From an uncultured Clostridia bacterium (GTDB lineage Bacteria > Bacillota > Clostridia > TANB77 > CAG-508), in contig CALXWV010000010.1 of the NCBI GenBank assembly GCA_944392515.1, positions 1 to 40,062 of the forward strand: DNA of 40,062 nucleotides, written 5' to 3'. A program made the translations under genes and the position numbers. Below are positions 36,186 through 40,062 of the stretch, piece by piece (position 1 is the first letter of the stretch; each line of letters begins with the position of its first letter). The notes beneath the pieces are model-generated. The model made no database searches, was not told the origin of the DNA, and worked only from the letters and a program-made list of their open reading frames with translations.

Positions 36186-37340
36186 TTATCCATACATTAT
36201 TCCACTATTAGATATTTTCATTACTATTGCTATGCCTATTATTAAGAGTGCAGTTAAAGCAAACATCACTGCTAAAAATATTTTGAAAGTGCTTCCCATC
36301 TGTTCTAGTATTCCTACTACTTTTTCATCTGCAATAGGTTCACATAGTGCTGCTCCTAAATAATATGTTACAGTTAAAACAGCTAGCTGCAATATTGGTC
36401 TAATGCAAATTGCAATTATTACTATTATTCCTACAATTCCTACTGCATTTTTTATAATATTACTGCATCCTACTATTGTATTTACTGCATCTCCAAGTAT
36501 ACTTCCTATAACAGGAACAACTGATGATATCGCGGTTTTTGCAGCTTTTGCTGTAACACCATCTACGCTTGCTGTAAGTCCACCCTCTAGTGAGGTTACA
36601 CTTACAAATAAAGTTAAGACTGTTCCTAATATCCAGACCATACTAGAATGCAAAAATTTTGAAAGTTTTCCTACTTGTGCTTGATCTGATATTTTTGAAA
36701 TAATGCCTAATGCTGTAGATACTAAAGCAATTGGTATTAATATATTTGTCATAAAATTGCTTATAAATGTTATTAATAAAAGTAAAATTGGCTGAAGCAT
36801 TCCAGATGATACTATATTTCCTGTTGTCATCATAAGTGTAATCATAAGTGGTATTAATGTATTTGCAAAACCTGTTAAATTTTGAACTGCCTCTTTCATT
36901 TCTGTAATTATGGTTGAAAAGTTTGTCATAACTAAAGTAATTATTAATATGTATTCTATGTAGTAGGCAATTTTAGAGACATTTTCATTTCCTAAATTTT
37001 CGCTAATTGCCTTTAAAATACTATGTATTATAACCACAACCATAACACTTGCAATAGTAGTTAGTGCTGATTTTATATTTTCTCCAAGAAGTGAAAATAC
37101 TATGTTAATTATTGTAGAATTATCTATATTTCCAGTTAAACTTTTTGTAAAAAGTTCTGATATATCTATATTGCCAAAGGTATCTTCTGTGTACTTTTTA
37201 GAGTCTGATAAAAATGTGGAAATGCCTAAGGAATCTGCTTGTGATGTAAGAATACTCTCTTCATCTGTTTCTGCTTTAGATAATGTAGGAAAAATATATG
37301 TAATTAAGGCTATTAATAATATAATGTAGGCTTTTTTCAC
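36186..37340 (-). CDS. spoIIIAE: SpoIIIAE, polytopic stage III sporulation protein
   Basis: The protein has about 384 residues, with a signal peptide (ending TLSKAET) and eight or so membrane segments. Family blocks are visible: LLGENIKSALTTIASVMVVVIIHSILKA, PLMITLMMTTGNIVSSGMLQP, SFMTNILIPIALVSTALGIIS, and FVSVTSLEGGLTASVDGVTAKAAKTAI. SpoIIIAE is thought to be the permease-like membrane core of the mother-cell channel. The frame is open from GTG 37349, but AGAGGTG is correctly spaced for GTG 37340. It lies 57-66 nt after spoIIIAD. Confidence 0.92.
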   Translation of the reverse strand: MKKAYIILLIALITYIFPTLSKAETDEESILTSQADSLGISTFLSDSKKYTEDTFGNIDISELFTKSLTGNIDNSTIINIVFSLLGENIKSALTTIASVMVVVIIHSILKAISENLGNENVSKIAYYIEYILIITLVMTNFSTIITEMKEAVQNLTGFANTLIPLMITLMMTTGNIVSSGMLQPILLLLITFISNFMTNILIPIALVSTALGIISKISDQAQVGKLSKFLHSSMVWILGTVLTLFVSVTSLEGGLTASVDGVTAKAAKTAISSVVPVIGSILGDAVNTIVGCSNIIKNAVGIVGIIVIIAICIRPILQLAVLTVTYYLGAALCEPIADEKVVGILEQMGSTFKIFLAVMFALTALLIIGIAIVMKISNSGIMYG

Positions 37341-37406
37341 TTTTATCACCTCTTTTGTAATATTTGATATTAGAAAGTATATTTGATATTTATTTTGCCA
37401 TTGTAA

Positions 37407-37793
37407 CTAAGGTAATACTTTTACAACTGTATCTATTAGAGCATTTATTATAGGTATTGACATTGAGATTATTATTATTTTTCCTCCTACATCTACTTTA
37501 CTTGCAATTGCACTTTCTCCTGCATCTTTACATATACTTACTGCAAATTCTGTTAAAATTGCTATTCCTGTTATTTTTATTAGAATTACTAAAAACTCAC
37601 TGTTTATACTTGTTTTATTAGATATGCTTTTTATCATATCTATTATTCCTGAAAGTGTATTAGAGGCAAGGGCAAGTATTAAAACTCCAGCTATTATTGA
37701 TGCATATATTGCAAATTCAGGTCTATATTGTTTTAAAATGACAATTATAATTACCGCTAAAAATGCTATTCCAATTATTTTGATAATATCCAT
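37407..37793 (-). CDS. spoIIIAD: SpoIIIAD, small membrane sporulation protein
   Basis: About 128 residues with four hydrophobic segments: IGIAFLAVIIIVILKQYRPEFA, the typical AGVLILALASNTLSGIIDMI, LVILIKITGIAILTEFAVSICKDAGESAIASKV, and a final IPIINALIDTVVKVLP. The KQYRPEFA and ICKDAGESAIA motifs are characteristic of SpoIIIAD. ATG 37793 after GAGGA is preferred to the TTG at 37799. It is 58-64 nt downstream of spoIIIAC. Confidence 0.93.
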   Translation of the reverse strand: MDIIKIIGIAFLAVIIIVILKQYRPEFAIYASIIAGVLILALASNTLSGIIDMIKSISNKTSINSEFLVILIKITGIAILTEFAVSICKDAGESAIASKVDVGGKIIIISMSIPIINALIDTVVKVLP

Positions 37794-37857
37794 TTTCAAT
37801 CCTCACTTTCTGATTGTTCTTACATTTTTGTTTTATGGATATGAAAATTTATATATT

Positions 37858-38052
37858 TTACAAATTAAACATTGTTCTTACTGTTGTAAATAATGAGCTT
37901 ACTTCTTTAATGACCATTGTAAGAACTATTATTAAACCTGCTAAAGTTGTCATCATTGCTTGGTCTTCTCTTCCGGCTCTTACTAATACCTGGTATAAAA
38001 CTGCAACTAATATTCCTATAGCTGCTATTTTAAATAATAAATCTATGCTCAT
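37858..38052 (-). CDS. spoIIIAC: SpoIIIAC, small membrane sporulation protein
   Basis: This 64-residue, two-helix membrane protein contains the family motif VLVRAGREDQAMMTTLAGLIIVLTMV, where the Gly-Arg-Glu-Asp-Gln-Ala block is diagnostic. The start follows AGGAGG. SpoIIIAC and SpoIIIAD resemble each other and probably assemble together in the channel base. Confidence 0.94.
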   Translation of the reverse strand: MSIDLLFKIAAIGILVAVLYQVLVRAGREDQAMMTTLAGLIIVLTMVIKEVSSLFTTVRTMFNL

Positions 38053-38114
38053 TATTATTAACCTCCTGCTAATATTAATATAAGAATTATAATGCTTATA
38101 TTTGTTAATTCTTA

Positions 38115-38625
38115 TTAAATTAAAATTATGACTAAAGCTAGTCCAACTGTTGCTCCAAGTGTTTTATATAGCTTTTCATTTTTTTGTTTTTCCTTTTCTG
38201 CATCTTTTATTTGCACATCTAAGAATTTACAAGTAATCCTAATTTCACTAACTTGTCCATCGATATCTGTTTTTCCTAGCATTTTAGCTAGTCCCTTTAT
38301 TATGTCTTTATCTTCTTTTGTAAAATTATTATTTGAATTATCTACTGCATTTTCCCATGATACACCTGCAGATTCATTTTCCATTATTTTCGATGAATTT
38401 TTAAAAATCTCTCCAATATTATCTTTTACTTTTTCAGATATTTCTTCAAAAACATCTGGTATCGGTTCATATGTAAATTTAATTTTTTCTTCAAAGAAAT
38501 TAAGGGCTTTTCTCATTTCTTTTAAATCTCTTAACCTATTTGAATATTTTTTAGACATAAGATACCCTATATAACTTGTCCCGAATTAGAATTACTCCTA
38601 AAAATATGTATTTAATTAATATCAT
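38115..38625 (-). CDS. spoIIIAB: SpoIIIAB, requires +1 frameshift at CGG
   Basis: The N-terminal membrane helix is coded from ATG 38625 (after AGAGGAA): ILIKYIFLGVILI. That frame meets CGG at 38581-38583 and would stop at TAA 38551-38553. The remainder (SYIGYLMSKKYSNRLRDLKEMRKAL...) is in the +1 frame. Skipping the C of CGG gives ATT-(C)-GGG-ACA and a 169-residue protein, the normal SpoIIIAB length, with helices at both ends and the conserved KKYSNRLRDLKEMRKAL block after the first. The internal ATG at 38558 would yield a protein lacking the membrane anchor. SpoIIIAB is a membrane protein thought to pair with the SpoIIIAA ATPase, by likeness to type II/IV secretion parts. Its two frames are otherwise undamaged. 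Confidence 0.85.
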
Positions 38626-38726
38626 TTGTATATTCCTCTTTTCTTTTGTTAATAATTAATATAAGATAAAAATAAAAATTCTTATAATAATTTCATTTAT
38701 AATATATATATTCTTTAAATAAATTT

Positions 38727-39618
38727 TTAGACCAACTTTCCATCTACAGTTTTATACATATTTCTATCTAAATAATATACTTTACCCATTTTTCCTCTAT
38801 TTTCTAAAAAAATTATTCTTTTGAATAGTTTTTCTTCATATAATTTATTTAATGCCTCATTTTGTCTAAGTTCGGTTATATCTGAGCCATGAGCTGTAAA
38901 TATACCTTTTACACCTGAGCATATTCCATAATTTATAGCTTCCAAATCTTCTTTAGTTCCAATTTCATCTGCAACTATTACTTGTGGTGCCATTGTTCTT
39001 ACTGCTATTTTCATTCCTAAACTTTTATTAACATTATCCATTACATCAGTTCTTAGGCCTATATCATTTTGCGGAATACCTTTATACATTGATGCAATTT
39101 CTCCTCTTTCGTCAATTAGTGATACTGTAAAACCTCTATTACTAATATTTCTTACCAAATCTCTTAAAACAGTGGTTTTTCCACAACCGTGGTTTAGATA
39201 CAATTAATGTATTTTTTATTTCATTATTAACTAAAACTTCTTTTAATATTTCATCACTTGCTCCTATTATTTCTCTTGCTATTCTAAAATTTAATGATGA
39301 TACATAATTTATATTTATTATTTTTCCATCTTTCATTGCGACATTTCCTGTTATTCCAACTCTATGTCCTCCTTGAAGTGTTATGTATCCGTCACATATT
39401 TGACTTTGATAAGAATAAATTGAATTATTGCAAAGTGCTTGCAAAATATTCAAAATCTCAGCTTGTGTAATTACATGGTCTAATACATCTTCTTTTCCTT
39501 CTGGATATTTTAATATTACTGGTCTGTCCACTCTTATTCTAATTTCTTCTATAGTCTTTTCATTTATGCTATAGCAAATATCTCTTGATAGTACTCTTGT
39601 AATTGAACGTAAATCCAT
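38727..39618 (-). CDS. spoIIIAA: SpoIIIAA ATPase, requires +1 frameshift at CGG within Walker A
   Basis: The first 144 codons run from ATG 39618 (AGGAG 7 nt upstream): RSITRVLSRDICYSI, IEEIRIRVDRPVIL, SQICDGYITLQGGHRVGITG. This frame reaches CGG at 39187-39189 and would stop at 39142. The rest lies in the +1 frame: GCGKTTVLRDLVR, SLIDERGEIASM and VIVADEIGT (Walker B). Skipping the C of CGG gives CCA-(C)-GGT-TGT-GGA and restores SKPGCGKTT, the P-loop. The product is 296 residues, close to the 307 of Bacillus subtilis SpoIIIAA. This secretion-type ATPase powers or assembles the SpoIIIA channel and is first in the operon. No sigma-E promoter was recognised upstream. It is either programmed frameshifting or an indel. 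Confidence 0.87.
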
Positions 39619-39659
39619 AGTTTTTCTCCTAAACTTTAATTTAATTAAAAGCAAAAAAT

Positions 39660-39688
39660 AAGTAGCCTATATAAAATATATGCTACTT
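39660..39688 (-). terminator. Intrinsic terminator after yebC
   Basis: AAGTAGC with its ATATA extension forms a stem of about 12 bp, and on the minus strand a T-run (ATTTTTTGCTTTT) follows. It separates yebC from the spoIIIA operon. Confidence 0.7.
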
Positions 39689-39713
39689 CTTTTTATTTAT
39701 TACTATTTATTTA

Positions 39714-40062
39714 TTATTCAGCCCAGTTATGATATACGTTCATTACATCATCTAAATCTTCTAGGTTGTCTATTAATCTTTGCATTTTTTCTGCTGCATC
39801 ATCATCTAATTCAACAGTTGTAGTTGGTACCATTCTAACTTCTGCTTGTATAAATTCTAATCCATTGTTTTCTAATGCTTCTCTAACCTTTGAGAAATCT
39901 TTTGGATCAGTTGTTATTTCATAACATTCATCATCAGCTGAAAAATCTTCTGCACCACTGTCTAATGCAAGCATCATCATATCATCTTCTGAAAGATTTG
40001 TTGTAGTTCTATCTATTACTATTACACCTTTTTTATTAAACATATATGATACACAACCTGTT
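39714..40062 (-). CDS. yebC: YebC/PmpR family protein, C-terminal part (5' end beyond window)
   Basis: The frame is open to the right edge; the last residues before the edge (TGCVSYMFNKKGVIVID) continue the family's conserved GTSGCV-x-F/Y-M-F block, so the gene starts outside the window. The rest (DDMMMLALDSGAEDF, FSKVREALENNGLEFIQAEVRMVP, LIDNLEDLDDVMNVYHN) matches domains II and III of YebC. YebC-family proteins have been described as transcriptional regulators, and more recently as factors acting on translating ribosomes. It is followed by its own terminator. Confidence 0.93.
   Translation of the reverse strand, partial: TGCVSYMFNKKGVIVIDRTTTNLSEDDMMMLALDSGAEDFSADDECYEITTDPKDFSKVREALENNGLEFIQAEVRMVPTTTVELDDDAAEKMQRLIDNLEDLDDVMNVYHNWAE

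Noticed and set aside
38115..39618. spoIIIAA and spoIIIAB as ordinary decayed pseudogenes
   Set aside because: Both halves of each gene are fully open and conserved, the rest of the operon is intact, and both breaks have the same CGG context as a third gene far away. Random decay would not look like this.
39619..39659. Sigma-E promoter for the spoIIIA operon
   Set aside because: The 41-nt stretch between the yebC terminator and the spoIIIAA start shows no convincing -35/-10 pair for sigma-E.

Overview
The window is a strongly AT-rich stretch in which every intact gene reads on the minus strand. A complete spoIIIA operon, S-layer-homology (SLH) surface proteins and G-rich Shine-Dalgarno sites point to a spore-forming member of the Clostridia (Bacillota), probably an uncultured gut-type lineage. 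This placement rests on gene content only.

Region by region: (1) 1-19230 is a run of seven consecutive genes for exported proteins. All end in nearly the same three-repeat SLH anchor, but their N-terminal modules differ: glucosaminidase plus SH3b, LRR plus EF-hand loops, a 2300-residue LRR/EF-hand protein with tandem internal modules, an unrecognised domain, CAP plus Big_2, BspA-type LRR, and a second CAP plus Big_2. A REP-like GGGACGG palindrome follows two of them. (2) 19309-27990 is an eight-gene surface-polysaccharide operon behind a good sigma-A promoter: GT4-Alg14 fusion, Alg13-like partner, TupA-like ATP-grasp protein, GT2, EpsG-type polymerase, pyruvyltransferase, GT14-type transferase and Wzx flippase. 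Because SLH domains bind pyruvylated wall polymers, the pyruvyltransferase beside the SLH array may be functionally relevant. (3) 28022-29392 is a scar region with a transposase C-terminal remnant, a duplicated GTCCGG hairpin repeat and a 5'-truncated AlbA/AAA_4-family gene. (4) 29434-33761 holds a Lon-family protease, a TsaB-RimI fusion and a HepT/MntA toxin-antitoxin pair. (5) 33927-34057 on the plus strand looks like an unannotated small RNA gene with consensus promoter and terminator. (6) 34057-39618 is spoIIIAA-AH, followed at the right edge by the 3' part of yebC.

The most interesting signal is translational. Three genes (a CAP-SLH protein, spoIIIAB and spoIIIAA) are each broken by a +1 frame change, and each break sits exactly at an in-frame CGG. 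Skipping the C of CGG restores a full-length, well-conserved protein with glycine (GGN) at that point; in spoIIIAA this rebuilds the Walker A motif. By eye I found no other in-frame CGG in roughly 12,500 codons, although CGG occurs about fifty times across codon boundaries. This fits an unassigned or unreadable CGG codon acting as a +1 frameshift site. Systematic assembly error is the main alternative.
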